Assembly: GCA_035772735.1 (NCBI GenBank)
Contig: JASDFA010000002.1
Span: 41,188,501-41,252,500 of the forward strand
Length of the DNA: 64,000 nt
DNA from: Datura wrightii
Taxonomy: Eukaryota > Streptophyta > Magnoliopsida > Solanales > Solanaceae
Direction: 5' to 3'
Shown piece after piece: positions 35,216 to 47,731 of this stretch. The position numbers were made by a program, and so were the translations under genes. The notes under the pieces are model-generated. The model saw only the letters and a program-made list of their open reading frames with translations. It had not been told where the DNA came from and ran no database searches. How positions within the stretch are numbered: the first letter of the stretch is position 1; each line of letters opens with the position of its first letter.

Positions 35216-38200
35216 AGTATGTTACGAGTATTCCATATTGATGTGTATGCATTGTTAGATCCAGGGATATCTTATCTTTTGTGACTCTTTAGGTTCCTAT
35301 CAGTTTCGGAGTCAGTCCTGAAATACTATTAGAACCCTTCTTATTCTCTACTCTGGTCGATGAGTCAATTATAGCTCGACGAGTATACAAAAACTGTCCT
35401 ATCACGGTCCTTTAGAATGTCATCTTAGCCAACCTAGTGAAATTAGATATGACCTATTTAGATGTTATATTCAGTATGGATTGGTTACATGTATGTTACG
35501 CCTCAGCCGATTATAGAACCCGTATGGTAGAGTTTCAAATTTCGGGTGAGCCAGTCCTAGAATGGAAGGGTAGTTTAGCTATGCCTGTAGGTTGCTTTAT
35601 CTCCTACCTCAAGGAAAAAGAGATGATCTCTAAGGGCTGTGTTTATCATCTAGTTTGGGTTAAGGATGCTATGTTCGAGATCCTGACGCTTCAGTCAGTT
35701 CCTGTCGTATGTGAATACCAGAGGTTTTCCCGAGCAGGATATTGACTTTGATATTAACCTTCTTCCAGATACACAGCCTATATCTATTCCTTCTTATATA
35801 ATGGCCCCAGCTAAACTAAATGAGTTGAAGGAGCAGTTGAAAGATCTCCTAGATAAGGGGTTTAACAGGCCTAGTAAGTCCCCATGGGGTGCACCAAATC
35901 TGTTTGTTCAAAAGAAGGAAGGTTCTCTTTGTATGTGCATTAATTATCAGTAGTTGAACACGGTGATAATCAAGAATAAGTATCCCCTCCCCAGGATTGA
36001 TGACTTTCTTGACCATCTTCAGGGTGCTAAGTGCTTCTCTAAGATAGACCTCAGGTCTAGTTATCACCAGCTCAGAGTTAGGGAGGTGACATTCTGAAGA
36101 TAGCCTTCAGGACTCGGTATGACCACTATGAGTTTATGGTTATCTCTTTTAGACGAACGAATGCCCCTACAGCCTTTATGGACTTGATGAATAGGGTGTT
36201 CAAAATTATTTGGACATGTTCATGATTGTCTTCATAGATGATATTCTTATATACTCTCGGAGCGAGGAGGACATGTCACTCACTTGAGGGTTGTATTATA
36301 GACTCTTAAAGACCTTCAGTTGTTTGCTAAGTTTAGCAAGTGTAAGTTCTGGCTTGACTTTATGGCGTTCTTGGGTCACGTGGTGTCTAGTGAGGGTGTG
36401 TAGGTGGACTCTCAAAAGATAGAGTCGGTGAAGAATTGACCTAAACCAGTCACTCCTACAAATATTAGGAGCTTTTTCGATTTAGCTGGCTATCACCAGA
36501 GGTTTGTAGAGGGATTTTTCTCCATCGCAGCATCATTGACTAAGCTGACTCAGAAAAAGGCCAAGTTTCAATATTCTGATGCTTGTGAGAAAGCTTCTAG
36601 GAGTTGAAGACTCAACTCATTTCATCCTGAGTTTTGACTTTACTCGAGGGCATTGATGGCTTTTTGGTGTATTGTGATGCGTCGAGGATCGGTCTTGAGT
36701 GTGTATTGATGCAGCGGGGCAAGGTTATTGCGTATGCTTCTCGTCAGCTTATGACCTACGAGAAGAATTATCCAACTCATGATTTGGAGTTAACGGCGGT
36801 GGTTTTTGCCTTAAAGATTTGGAGGCATTATATGTATAGGGTGCATGTGGATGTGTTCATGGATCAAAAGAGCCTACAATATGTGTTCCCTTAGAAGGAC
36901 TTGAACTTGCAAAAAAGGAAATGGCTAGAGCTTCTCAAGGATTATGATATGAGTGTCCTTTACCATCGAGGCAAGGCCAATGTAGTAGCTTATTCCCTTA
37001 ATGTATTATCTATAGAGAGTGTGTCCCATGTTGAGGATGGGATGAAGGAGTTGGTGAAGGATGTACATTGACTTACACGGTAGGGGTTCATCTTGCTGAC
37101 TCAATAGATGGTGGAGTCATTATTCAGAATGGGTCCGAATCTTCATTGGTGACTAAGGTCAAGGCTAGACAAGGTGAGGATCCTATCCTAGAAAGTTGAA
37201 GAAAGCGGTCCAAAATTAGAAGGTGGAGGTTTTCTCCCAAGGGGGAGATGGTGTACTTTGTTATCAGGGTCATTTATGTGTTCCTTGTGTTGATGATTTA
37301 AGAGAATGAATATTGCATGAGGCTCATGGTTCCTAATATTCTATCCATCTAGGTTCCACCAAGATGTACCATGACCTACAGGAGGTCTATTGGTGGAATG
37401 GCATGAAGAAGGACATAGCAGCGTTTGTGGCTAAGTGTCCGAATTGTCAGCAAGTGAAGGTGGAGCATAAGAGACCTGGGGATACAAGACATTAGTATCC
37501 TTACTTGGAAGTATGAAGATATCAATATGGACTTCATCACAGGATTGACTCGTACACGCCAACAGTACGACTCTATATAGGTGGTGGTAGACAGGTTGAC
37601 CAAAGCAGCACATTTCTTACTGGTAAAAACCACAGATTCAATCGAGGATTATGCTAGATTCTACATTCGAGAGTTGGTTAGGTTGCACAGGTTCCATTGT
37701 CCATTATATCATATAGGGGTACTCAGTTCACCTCTCAGTTTTAGAGGTCATTTCAAAAGGGTGTTGGTACCCAGGTGAAGCTTAGCATAGCCTTTCACCC
37801 GCAGATAGATGGTCAGGCCGAGCAGACCATTCAGACATTATAGGATATGTTGATAGCTTTCATGATTGACTTTAAAGTTAGTTGGGATGATCACTTTCAT
37901 CTTATTGAGTTTGCCTACAACAATAGTTATCATTCGAGCATTCAGATGGCTCCATTTAAGGCTCTCTATGGGCGGAGGTGTAGATTGCCTATTGGTTGGT
38001 TTGAGGTAGGTGGGAAACCTTGATAGGGTCGCATTTAGTTCATAAGGACATGGAGAAGGTTCAGCTTATTAGAGAAAGGCTAAAAACAGCTCAGAGTCAA
38101 CAGAAATTATAAGTGGATATGAGAAGGATAGAACTTGAGTTTGAGGTTTACGATTGGGTATTTCTGAAGGTGTCTCCTATGAAGGGAGTTATGAGGTTCG

Positions 38201-38583
38201 GAAAAAAGGGGAACCTCAGTCCCCAATATGTTGGGCCATACAGGATTGTGAGACATGTTGCAAGGTGGCCTATGAGTTGGAGCTACCAGCGGAGTTAGCC
38301 TCAGTTCATCCGGTGTTCCATATGTCCTTATTGAAGAAATGCATCAGTGATCCAACCTTGGTTTTTCTGGTAGAGAAAATAGGGGTGAATGATATCCTTA
38401 CTTAAGAGGAGGTTCCAGTTAAGATCCTTGATCGTCAGGTTCGAAAGTTAAGGAACTAGGAGGTAGCTTCAGTAAAGGTTTTGTGGAGGAATCAGCTTGT
38501 TGAGGGAGCTATGTAGGAAGTCTAAGAAAATATGATGGCTAGATACCCGCATCTTTTCCCTTCCGATCCCATTCTAGCTTGAG
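35216..38583 (+). pseudogene. pol of chromovirus C: PR, RT, RNase H, INT, chromodomain-like tail
   Basis: Protease shows LLDPG near 35254 and SMDWLHVCYASADYRTRMVE near 35473. RT begins near 35780 (SYIMAPAKLNELKEQLKDLL), CINYQ-LN at 35937 and FIDDILIYS at about 36232-36258. RNase H at 36634-36894 has VYCDASRIGLECVLMQ and NYPTHDLELTAVVFALKIW. Integrase has an intact CPNCQQVKVEH end of the zinc finger near 37438 and MDFITGL near 37530, but the second catalytic Asp is Tyr (ISYRGTQF near 37708); the Glu region reads GQAEQTIQTL near 37813. The tail has VRKLRN, an ARYPHLFPSDP end and a stop at 38581. Many stops and shifts occur. The Asp to Tyr change alone would abolish integrase activity. Confidence 0.88.
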
Positions 38584-38811
38584 ATACAAATTTCATCCTT
38601 AGAATTCTATTTAGTTTCATGTCAATATCATGTCTCTATTTTTTTTTAAGTTTTATCATGCATATGCATTTCGTGAGTTTAGTTCAGTCATATATTTCAG
38701 TATATAGTCAGTCACTCCGTCAGTTTTCATCTATAATCATTCAGTTTTTGGATTGCAGTTCTTTTCCCTAGACTTCCAGTACACTTAAGTCAATATTCGA
38801 GGATGAATGTT

Positions 38812-38826
38812 TCAAGCGGGTGATAT
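38812..38826 (+). promoter_or_regulatory. Decayed polypurine tract of C
   Basis: TCAAGCGGGTGATAT precedes the 3' LTR and aligns with CAAGGGGGAGATAT of A, with two changes in the purine run. Confidence 0.65.
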
Positions 38827-40877
38827 TGTAACACCTCGGACCTCGAAATAGCTTTTTAAAGGAAAAATAACTGAAATTACAAGTCTGGTGTAGGGAGTGA
38901 TGGTGTGGCTGATGGCCCTTCATGTCCCTAACAATGCAAGTGATGGTTGTCAAATAGGTAACAGACCATCACCGGTGATGTCCATGTCTGACGGTGTGGC
39001 TGACAACACATCACAACCCTGACGGTGATGGTGAAGATCGCTAGACCATCGACGGATCATTGTTTGGAGGGAGGTTTTGACTAGGCCTTATTGTTTAAGG
39101 GTAACAATGGTATTGACGGACCGTCGGGTGTGTGACGGCCTATAACCCGTACTGTCAGATCGCCTAGTCATTCAGTTTCTGCATGATTCTCAGGGGCAAT
39201 TCTGTAATCTCCTATACTTTTAACTCCTACAATACGTCATTTTTGGCTTCCTAATGAGGGTTTTAGAGGGTTTAACCTAGCCTAAGTCATTATACCTTCA
39301 TTCTTACTTTGAATTCAAAATTCCTCTAACAAGACCATTAAGAGTTCTTCATCAATTTCACGCTCATCTTCTCAAATTTTCTCTTTAGGTCTCATTCTAA
39401 AGCTAGAATTTCAATAAACCCAAGTACATGGGATTGTTAATGAAGGGTTTCTTCCACCCTCCTGTCCTTTCTTCACTTAAACTCATGACCACCCATTCCC
39501 CATGCCCAAATTCAAAAGTTCTAGGGATTATGTTGGGTATTGTTGAATTTCTCTATGATTCTATTATAGCTATGGCTAATTTGATGAGATAATTGATTCC
39601 ATGATTAGGGTTTCATGTTCCCTTCAAGTTTTCATGAAAATTATGGTCCTCTGTATTACAAGAATGATTATAAATTTCTAATGCTAAATTCCTTTTTACG
39701 AAATTCTATGATCCTCTTATGTTTTCAATTCTCTAAAGCTGTAATTTATGTTTTATGATGAATGATACATGATTTCCTACAAGAATCCTACATGGATCTA
39801 TGAATTTCAAGTATGAGGATTTTCTCAAGTATGCATGACTTTCATAATTATCAAGTCTATGATTATGGCCGACTCACAAGCCCTTATTTCATGGCTAGTT
39901 CATGTATTATAAGCATGTTCACGATTATTATGATTTAAAGTAGCTCATGAACTTCATTTATGATTTTACGATACTCATTGTGAGCCATCTGCATATTTTT
40001 GGGAGTAGTATCTAGCACCGAGTAGGTCTGAGGTTCAGGCAATCCCGAGTCTCAAAACTACGTGCCAATGTAGGTTGATATTCATGTCCCTATGGAGTCT
40101 CTTCAATGATCATGCCATGTTATTTTTCTTTTCCCTGGCAAGGCTTAGAAAAGCTCTGCCCACTTGAGCGAGATAGTTGGGGCATCATGTAAGCTCTACC
40201 ATGATGGTGTCGGTTATGATGAGTCCTTCCATTGTTCCTTATATTGTATGTGTGATTATGATTACGATACTTTGGCTCAAGTTATATTTTATGTGGTTTC
40301 TTTTATGATTACAATTACGACAAGATTATAAATAATTTTGAAAACCTTCATCCCTTGTGTTTCAATTATGATTATTACTTCATGTTTTTCTTGAAATGTC
40401 CTACTCTCATGAACTTTTATGATTTCAATTATCCACTTTAATTACCTTCATACTCTATGCTATATTGTTTCATGATACAGGTTCGAGCGTCAGCCGCGCC
40501 ATTAATCTTGCTCCTACCTCAGACCGCATTAGTCCAGTCTTGGTGAGTCCTCATCTATCGAGGAAATTCTCCCAATTTATGTTTTCTATGTTATTTTAGT
40601 TTTACTTTAGCGAGTTAGTTTGGGGTGTTGTCCCATCAGCTCATCAGATGTTCTAGAGGCTTTTCAGATGATATGTAGATGTTTCAGCTCTTGTCGAGTG
40701 TTGACTCTGTTGATGTTATGTTGAGATACTTTAGACTTTTGCTTATCCATGCTTTTAATTTAATCCCCTCTTATCTATGTTTTTAAGTCATTCTATGTAT
40801 GTTCCATGGGTTTGCTAGGAGCTATTCATTGTTCTAGGTCCTGTGCCTTGATCCAGGGTCCCAGCTCGGTCGTGGCA
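38827..40877 (+). repeat. 3' LTR of chromovirus C
   Basis: It aligns with 31599-33779, starts TGTAACACCTCGG and ends GTCGTGGCA. The array is at about 38898-39160 and has lost a part against the 5' copy. Hairpin 2 at about 40459 is weakened (CTATATTG against ATGATACAG). The donor-like GGTGAGTCCTCATC is kept at 40541-40554. Confidence 0.9.
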
Positions 40878-40882
40878 TTATT

Positions 40883-41303
40883 CTTGGCATGGACTGGTTA
40901 GATTCTTGCTATGCCTCAGTTGACTGCAGAACTAGAGTCATTAGATTTCAGTTTCCTAATGAACCAGTCCTAGAGTGGAAGGGTAGTACTTCAGTTCCTA
41001 AAGGTCGTTCATTTCATACCTTAAGCCTAGAAAGATGATCGCTAAGGGGTACATCTGTCACTGGGTTAGGGTCAAAGATTCTAATTCTGAGGCCCCAACA
41101 CATTAGTCAATTCCAGTTATAAATGAGGTTTCTGATATATTTTCTAAAGATCTTCCCGGAGTTCCTCCCGAATGGGAAATAGACTTTGGCATAGACCTTC
41201 TCCTAAATACCCAGTCCATCTCTATTCCTTCTTACAAAATGGCTCCATCTAAGCTAAAGGAGTTGAAGGAATAGTTGAAAGACCTTCTAGATAAGGACTT
41301 CAT
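40883..41303 (+). pseudogene. pol of chromovirus B, second part (protease to RT start)
   Basis: It resumes after the TTATT duplication with LGMDWLDSCYASVDCRTRVI and continues through FPNEPVLEWKGS, the linker DLPGVPPEWEIDFGIDLLLN near 41150 and the RT start SIPSYKMAPSKLKELKE near 41224, ending in KDLLDKDFI at 41303 where element H enters. One base shift lies near 41010 and a CAG to TAG change near 41270. Confidence 0.88.
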
Positions 41304-42953
41304 TGATAATGCTCAAACTCACACTTCCTGACAAAGTATGAAGCGATCGTTATCAATAAAGAACCAAACAAAGATTGGGGTCGAACCCACAAGGAATAGG
41401 GTAAGGTCTATACTAATACCGATAATTGAACTTGTTGGTATATCTCCAAATTGGGGGGTATAAAGAAACAATAATAAAACAAAGATTATAGTTGTGATTT
41501 AAATCAAGAATTACAAACAACTAGGGTAAGTGTTCACCATGGATACATAACTACTTCGGGTATACACACGTGATCAATCCCAATGCTTACTTGTAGCACT
41601 GATAACTAGGGTTCATCCAAACAACTGGTTCGTCCCTATTAGATGACTATACTCAATCACCGGGTCAGGTCTATGAGCGATCTCAAACTAACCGTTATCA
41701 ATATGTTCCAAATTTAATTATCCTGCGACCACGCTCGAGTTAATACAATGATCATAAAGACCAAGGCTTTGTTGTAATTCTCTTTTCCTAATCTCTACTT
41801 CTCTAGTTCAAGAAAGAAAAGAATTTGGGAAAGTCCTAATGTTGTACACCATTAAGAAACGGTTAAACATGAAAGAATACAATACAAGCTTTTTGCATTG
41901 GTTTTGAATCACTTTTGTGCAATCCTAATTTGTTAATCCACCATGGTTCCCACAACTCCTAGTTGTGGAGGCCTCTCATGATTGTAAGATTATAACTTGT
42001 ATTCATAGACAAACACATAATTAAATACTTACAGCAACAATTGGAAGGAAATCAGATTTGATTAATCAAAGAACAATCTCAAGAACAATGTAGGAAATCA
42101 AGAATTTGATCCCAAGAATTTCTCCTCAAAACTTCATAAAAATTAATAAAAATAATTCTTCACACGTATATTAACTCAATTATATCCTCCACTCTCTAAA
42201 ATAAAACGTAAAGGCTATTTATACAGATATTAGAAATTTTTTCCTAAGCTAATAGGGTGTTTTCCATATCTGGTGCTGACTGTGTCACGATTGGACCTAC
42301 GACCCATAGCAGGATTGTACAGGGCATACCTGCTTTCCATAAGTCCTTGGCTGTTGCAGATTTGGCTAAGTGTTGGCAGGATGATACGACTCGTACCTTC
42401 ATCCTACGAGTCATACAATGCTTCCGCGGTTTGGCCTTGAGAACTCTAACATCTTCTGGAATTCTTCACGAGTGTTGTAGTGTGACTCGTACCTTCTTAC
42501 CATGAATCATACTATCTGTAGTGTCAGAAGTTCTGCCAAGTACTAAAAAATCTTCTGAAGTTCACCACGGCTCCTGATACAGTTCATACATTGATGCCAC
42601 GGTTTCTGAGTCCCTCTTTACCAAGAGTCTTTCTTTGTGCAATTTCTTTTAAATAATTCCACGACTCCAGTTACGGCTCATACTGAGAATCGTATGTTGC
42701 CTTCTTCCCACTTCAGCCTTCTGACTTTCGTCACGATTCTCAGTATAATCATACAATCAAGGCACGGCTCATACTGAGACTAGCAGTTTGGCTGATATTC
42801 TGCATTTTAAGGCTTGTTTTGCACATCTTTTCTCCAACACTTATTTTCCCTGAAATAAAAGTAAAAGTGCCTCATATCCATATAAACATACCTAAGTCCA
42901 TGCTATTTTCTCAGTTTTAAGCGTCGAAAGTATTGTGAACTCACAGCACATCA
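41304..42953 (-). repeat. 3' LTR of Athila-like element H
   Basis: It aligns with the split 5' LTR on the right (47265-47731 plus 52729-53943). On the minus strand it starts TGATGTGC at 42953. A motif array of the TACGACTCGTAC and TACGAGTCATAC type covers 42790-42275. A TATA box follows at 42223-42213. The open frame at 42257-42505 is not a gene. Confidence 0.9.
42213..42223 (-). promoter_or_regulatory. TATA box in LTR of H
   Basis: The minus strand reads TATAAATAGCC; the 5' LTR copy reads TATATAAATAGCC at 53138-53126. The motif array lies directly upstream in both. Confidence 0.65.
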
Positions 42954-44510
42954 ACACTCTCAACTTAAGACTATTGCATGTCCTCAAGCAAAGAAAAATA
43001 AAACTAAACACGATGCTTAACTAGAAAATAAACCTAGGATACTACAGCCAATATCAAAAAAAAATTGCACTATGACACAAAAAGCTATTGACCCTTTTCC
43101 CGTGAACCAAATCAGCACATGCACTACAAGCAACCGCAAAACATGATAATCAAGGATCAAGATATGTTATCTAGCTATTAACAGATTGTCAAGTCATTAC
43201 CGATGTTTTTTACACAGACCACTGGTAAAGTTAAACACAAACCATGTACCTTCACAGCAAATGAAGTTCCCCACTCACAGATATAGTAAAATGTATAAAA
43301 TGGGACTGAACAAGAAAGACTCTCACTCTCACAAAGAAGTTGCAAATACTGCATATCGGATACCATAGGCTCGCCCTTATTTTCTCTACTTCGGTTTGTC
43401 AGATGGTCAGGTTAGGATCACTATAGGGCTTGATTTGGCTTGTAATGTAGGCTTTCGGGCTGGGTAAGGTAGATATGGGATCTTTATAGTGACTAAACCC
43501 TTCCTTGGCACTATATATATGTGGCTCCATTTTTCACTTTTTTCACCCTTTTTGCTTCTTGCATTTTTTTCCTCCCTTTTCAGCCATTTTTTCTACACTT
43601 GTATGAGTGTGATGTGATTCTTCAAACTTTTATGCATCTTTCTCTTTTTGTATTTTCTTTTTCAATTTTTCTTTTTTTATCTTTTTCTTTCGTCACACCA
43701 CACCTCATTTTTCACCCTTTTTCTTTTCTCTTCCTTTTTCACCTTCTCGAACTTTATGCGCCCCTACTCTAGATACCCTCAACTTAGCATTTTGCCTATG
43801 TTGAGATTCACAATATCCAAGGAGGGAACAGGGCCAAAACAGGTTCATTATAACAAAAATTAGGCACGGTTATTTGGTTAATCAAGAAAAATGATCTATT
43901 TAAGGTTCAAAAATTTGGATCAAGGGAATCATATGATTTCAGTAAGGTTATTTAAGCTAAAAATGAGTTAAACAAGAACACCCTATGATCCTCTCCTCAC
44001 CAACCATCCTAAAACCTATGCAAAGACCAAGTGGGCAAGTTCTAGATCCTCTACGCAGTAATGAACTAGGTAATACCTTACTCACTCATGGTACATGACT
44101 TGCATTCACTCTACCTATCTGATTTGTTCATGGCTTAACAAAAACTACACATGCTAATATACTAAATGACATAAAATGATCCACAGAAATCATACATGCA
44201 GTCACAAATACACAACTAATCATCAAAAAAAATTTAAAACAAGGTCACTTTTTTAAAATATCAAAGATAGTGCAATTTATTGGCTGAGTACTCCTAAGTT
44301 ACTTTCTAATTAAACAAAAATCATAAAAAAAATAAAGTCTTAAACATGTCGGTTCTACCAGATAGCATGCCCGAGGGAAAAGAAACACGATAAGAAAAAT
44401 CCTCGAATGAATCAAAAACCCAAAAAAATACAAGTACACCCCCTCCCCTTTTCTTAAAGGGATTGCTTCATCCCCGAAGCATAGAATGTAAGAACCGAAG
44501 GAAGGGAACA
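42954..44510 (-). other. 3' untranslated region of H with pyrimidine-rich tract
   Basis: Next to the LTR, the minus strand reads TTGCTTGAGGACATGCAATA (42994-42975), the same block as at 791-806 in the left element; this is the purine-side boundary. At 43520-43745 the plus strand is nearly pure C and T, so the coding strand is purine-rich there. Phe-rich open frames at 43521-43863 arise from this tract. No envelope-like coding was recognised. Confidence 0.65.
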
Positions 44511-44512
44511 TA

Positions 44513-47117
44513 CCTACGGCTACTCAGACTTCACCATCCATGGGTTTCCTCCCATGCAGCGCCTGATTTATCACCGCGGCACGACGTAACTTTTGTGACT
44601 CTTCAGGTATCATCAAGGTACACCACCTAGATTCCTCTTAATTCCTCTAAATCTCCCAGAATTAGTTTTATTCTTTGCCCGTTCACTGTGAACCTTTTCT
44701 CATCTTTGTTCTCAAGTTCCACTGCACCGTATGGGGATATATGCACCACTCTGTGAGGTACCATCCATCTATATTTCAACTTTCCAGGGTGCAATGGAGC
44801 ATTGAGTTGAACAGTAGGACTAGATTGCCCGTGTTAAACTCCCTTTTTGCAATCTCCTTGTCATGATAAATCTTCATTCTTTCTTTATAAATGGTTGCAC
44901 TCTAGCATGGTTCTAAAGAGATGATTACAAAAGTGTGATCTACCGTCGCTGATGATTTCTCCGGGAGTGCCAAATCTAGCGAATATGTGCTTTCGCAAAA
45001 ATGCTATAACACTTTTGCCTTTATTGTTAGGTAAAGCAATAGCCTCCACCCATTTGGAGACATAGTCCACTGCCACCAAGATGTGTTGTCATCCCATATG
45101 AACTAACAAATGGGCCTATGAAGTCTATACCCCATACATCAAATAACTCAACTTCCAGAATAGGGGCCAATGGAAACTCATGATTACAGGTAATGCCCCC
45201 CTGCCTTTGACATTGATAACATACCTTGGCATAATCATAGGCATCTTGGTGAATAGAGGGCCGCTTGCAAGATTTTATGTGCAGTTCGAATATCACTATG
45301 GTGACCCTCAACTGGAGATGAATGACAGGCCTCTAGAATGCTCAACATTTCTACCTCTAGCACACACCTACAAATGATCCCATCTTCAAAAATTCAAATA
45401 TGTATGGTTCATCCCAATAGTATCTTCGGGCATCGAATAAGAACTTCTTCTTCTGTTGGGGAGTTAGGTCTACTGGGATCATGTCGCTAACCAAATAAGT
45501 TGCAAAGTCAGTGAACTAGGGAATCAAGTCCTGAGATGCATCTAGTACCTACTCATCTAGGAATGCATCATCAATATCAATCTTCTATCTTTCCCTAGCT
45601 TCAGACTCTAGCCTGGATAAGTGATCAGCTACCTAATTTTTAGTCTCTTTCCGATCTTTGACCTCAAACTCAAATTCTTGAAGCAACAGCACCCACCTAG
45701 TCAATCTGGGTTTAGCATCCTTTTTAGACATAAGATATCTCAAAGCAGTATGGTCTGTATGGACAATCACCTTAGTTCCAAGAAAGTATGCTCAAAACAT
45801 CTCAAAAGCAAAAATCACTGCTAGTTGCTCCTGTTCGGTGACCCTATAGTTCTTTTGGGTTGTGTTGAGTGTTTTACTAGCATAATAGATGGGATGGAAA
45901 ATCTTTACTCTTTGTTGGCCCAAGATAGCACCGAGAGCAACCCCGGTAGCATCACATATTACTTCAAACGAAAGAGACCAATCTGGAGATATGATAATAG
46001 GAGCAGTGGTGAGTTTCTCTTTCAATAACTCAAAAGCCTTTAGACAAGCCTCATCAAATATGAACTTTACCTCCTTCTCAAGTAATTTTCACAATGGCTA
46101 TGCAATCTTTGAAAAGTCCTTGACAAACCGCCTATAGAATCCTACATGCCCTAAAAAGCTTCTGACCCCTTTTACAGAAATAGGGGGTGGAAAACCTGCT
46201 ATAACTTCAACTTATGCCTTATCCACCTCAATCCCTTTTCTAGAAATTTTGTGACCCAACAATATTCCTTCCTTGACCATAAAATGACATTTTTCCCAAT
46301 TTAGGACCAGATTAGTTTCTTCTCATTTGTTCAACACTTTTCCAAAGTGCTTGAGGCAACATTCAAATGAGTCACCCACAAATGAGAAGTTCCATAAATG
46401 GCATTGAAAAGTGATCCTTCTAGGTCCAGTGGTTGAGCTTCCTGTAATCCATGCATACACACCATCCTGTGACTGGTCGTCAGTATCAGCTTATTTTTCT
46501 CGTTGGGTACCATTGTGATCCCGCCTTTCTTTGGTACACACTGCACCGGGCTCACCCATTTGCTATCTGTTATGGGATAGACTACACCAGCGTCTAACCA
46601 CTTGATAATCTTCTATTTCACTACTTCTTGCATTGGTGGGTTCAGGCATCGCTGGTGTTCTATGCTTGGTGTGCAGTTTGACTCGATCTGTATCTTGTGA
46701 GTCCATATTCCCGGAGGGATCCCAATGATATCAGCTATGGTCCAACCAATTGCCTTTTTGTTCCTTTTTAATACTGTGACCAAAGCTTCTACTTGCCCGT
46801 CCGTCAAATCTGCTACAATAATCACTGGTAAAGTGTTTTCTTCACCAAAGAATGCATATTTAAGATGGGAGGCAGTGCCTTCAGTTCAAGGACTGGTGGT
46901 ACCTCTACTGATGGCTTTGTTGGCGGCGTTGCATAGTTCTTTAAATTGAGGTCTAATTTCTTTGGTCTGAAGTTATATGACCCCATTCAATCTAGGGCAT
47001 TCACCATCTCCGTGTACTCTGGTACCCCATCTCCTTCATAATTCATTAAGACAACTGTTAATGTGTCAATAGTCATCATCTCCTCCACAGACACTAGCAG
47101 CTTCTTGTGTTCCATTT
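44513..47117 (-). pseudogene. pol of Athila-like H: RT, RNase H, INT with core deletions
   Basis: From the ATG at 47117 the linker before RT (PPVLELKALPPIL) leads to ADLTDGQVEALVTVLKRNKK near 46815 and NKKAIGWTIADIIGIPPG near 46770. RT continues with MSPVQCVPKKGG at 46555 and VCMDYRKLN near 46455, then jumps from DHFSMPFME straight to GDSFECCLKHFGKVL near 46385, so the palm with the catalytic Asp pair is missing. RNase H is well preserved (EVICDATGVALGAILGQQ near 45975 and TDHTALRYLMSKKDAKPRL near 45760). Integrase shows YDYAKVCYQCQRQGG, GIDFIGPF and ISDGRSHFCNHLF, then jumps to RMKIYHDKEIAKREF near 44880, removing the catalytic Glu region. The enzyme set cannot work. Confidence 0.85.
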
Positions 47118-47251
47118 GGGTGTTTTAAAAAGGGTTGTTCCCTTGATGTTTGCCTAAATGAATCACAAAAGAAAATTCAAGAAAAATGTAAACAGTGAAA
47201 TAACATCCAAAAGTCAAATACAAGCAATTAATTTAATCTTAGCCTTATTCC
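47118..47251 (-). other. Shortened leader of H; gag and protease deleted
   Basis: Only about 130 bp lie between the pre-RT linker and the PBS remnant. Complete Athila elements carry gag and protease here, so several kilobases are missing. Confidence 0.6.
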
Positions 47252-47264
47252 CCGGCAACGAAGA
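47252..47264 (-). promoter_or_regulatory. Half of a tRNA-Asp type primer-binding site of H
   Basis: The plus strand reads TTCCCCGGCAACG, the complement of the 3' part of the plant tRNA-Asp PBS (TGGCGCCGTTGCCGGGGA). The remaining bases and the first roughly 55 bp of the LTR are missing, and the sequence jumps into AAGAACCCAACAAAGG of the LTR. Confidence 0.7.
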
Positions 47265-47731
47265 ACCCAACAAAGGTTGGGGTCGAACCTACAGGGAATA
47301 GGATAAGATCTAGACTAATGCCGGCAATTGAACTTGCTGGTGAATTATATACAAATTGGAGGGTATAAAGAAAATAATATTAAAACAAAGATTATAGTCA
47401 TGATTTAAATCAAGAATTGCAAACAACTTGGGTAAGTGTTCCCCATGGGTTCATAACTACTTCATGTATACACACGTGATCAATCGCAATGCTTACTTGT
47501 AGAACTGATAACTAAGGTTCATCCAAACGACTGGTTCATCCCTATTGGATGACTATACTCAATCACCAGGCCAGGTCTTATGAGCGATTTCAAACTAACT
47601 ATTATCAATATGTTCCAAATTTAACTATCCTGCAACCATAACTCAAGTTAATACATTGATCATAAAGACCAAGGCTTTGTTGTAAATTCTCTTTTCCTAA
47701 TCTCTACTTCTATAAGTACAAGCAAGTAAGA
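47265..47731 (-). repeat. 5' LTR of H, inner segment
   Basis: It aligns with about 41358-41820 of the 3' LTR. It is interrupted at 47731 by element D; TAAGA (47727-47731) is D's left duplication. Confidence 0.85.

Larger units (their letters stand above)
31599..40877 (+). mobile_element. Chromovirus C, complete structure, inserted in protease of B
   Basis: A full-length element of 9279 bp with LTRs at both ends, PBS, gag-pol and a decayed purine tract. The 5-bp target duplication TTATT is perfect (31594-31598 and 40878-40882). Removing the element and one duplication rejoins the protease coding of B. The lineage is Tekay/Del-like, related to A, B and D: leader, gag and LTR blocks are shared. 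Coding regions carry many stops and frameshifts. Confidence 0.92.

Noticed and set aside
43521..43863. Phe/Leu-rich open frames resembling membrane proteins
   Set aside because: They come from a pyrimidine-rich tract in the 3' region of H; no envelope-like features were seen.
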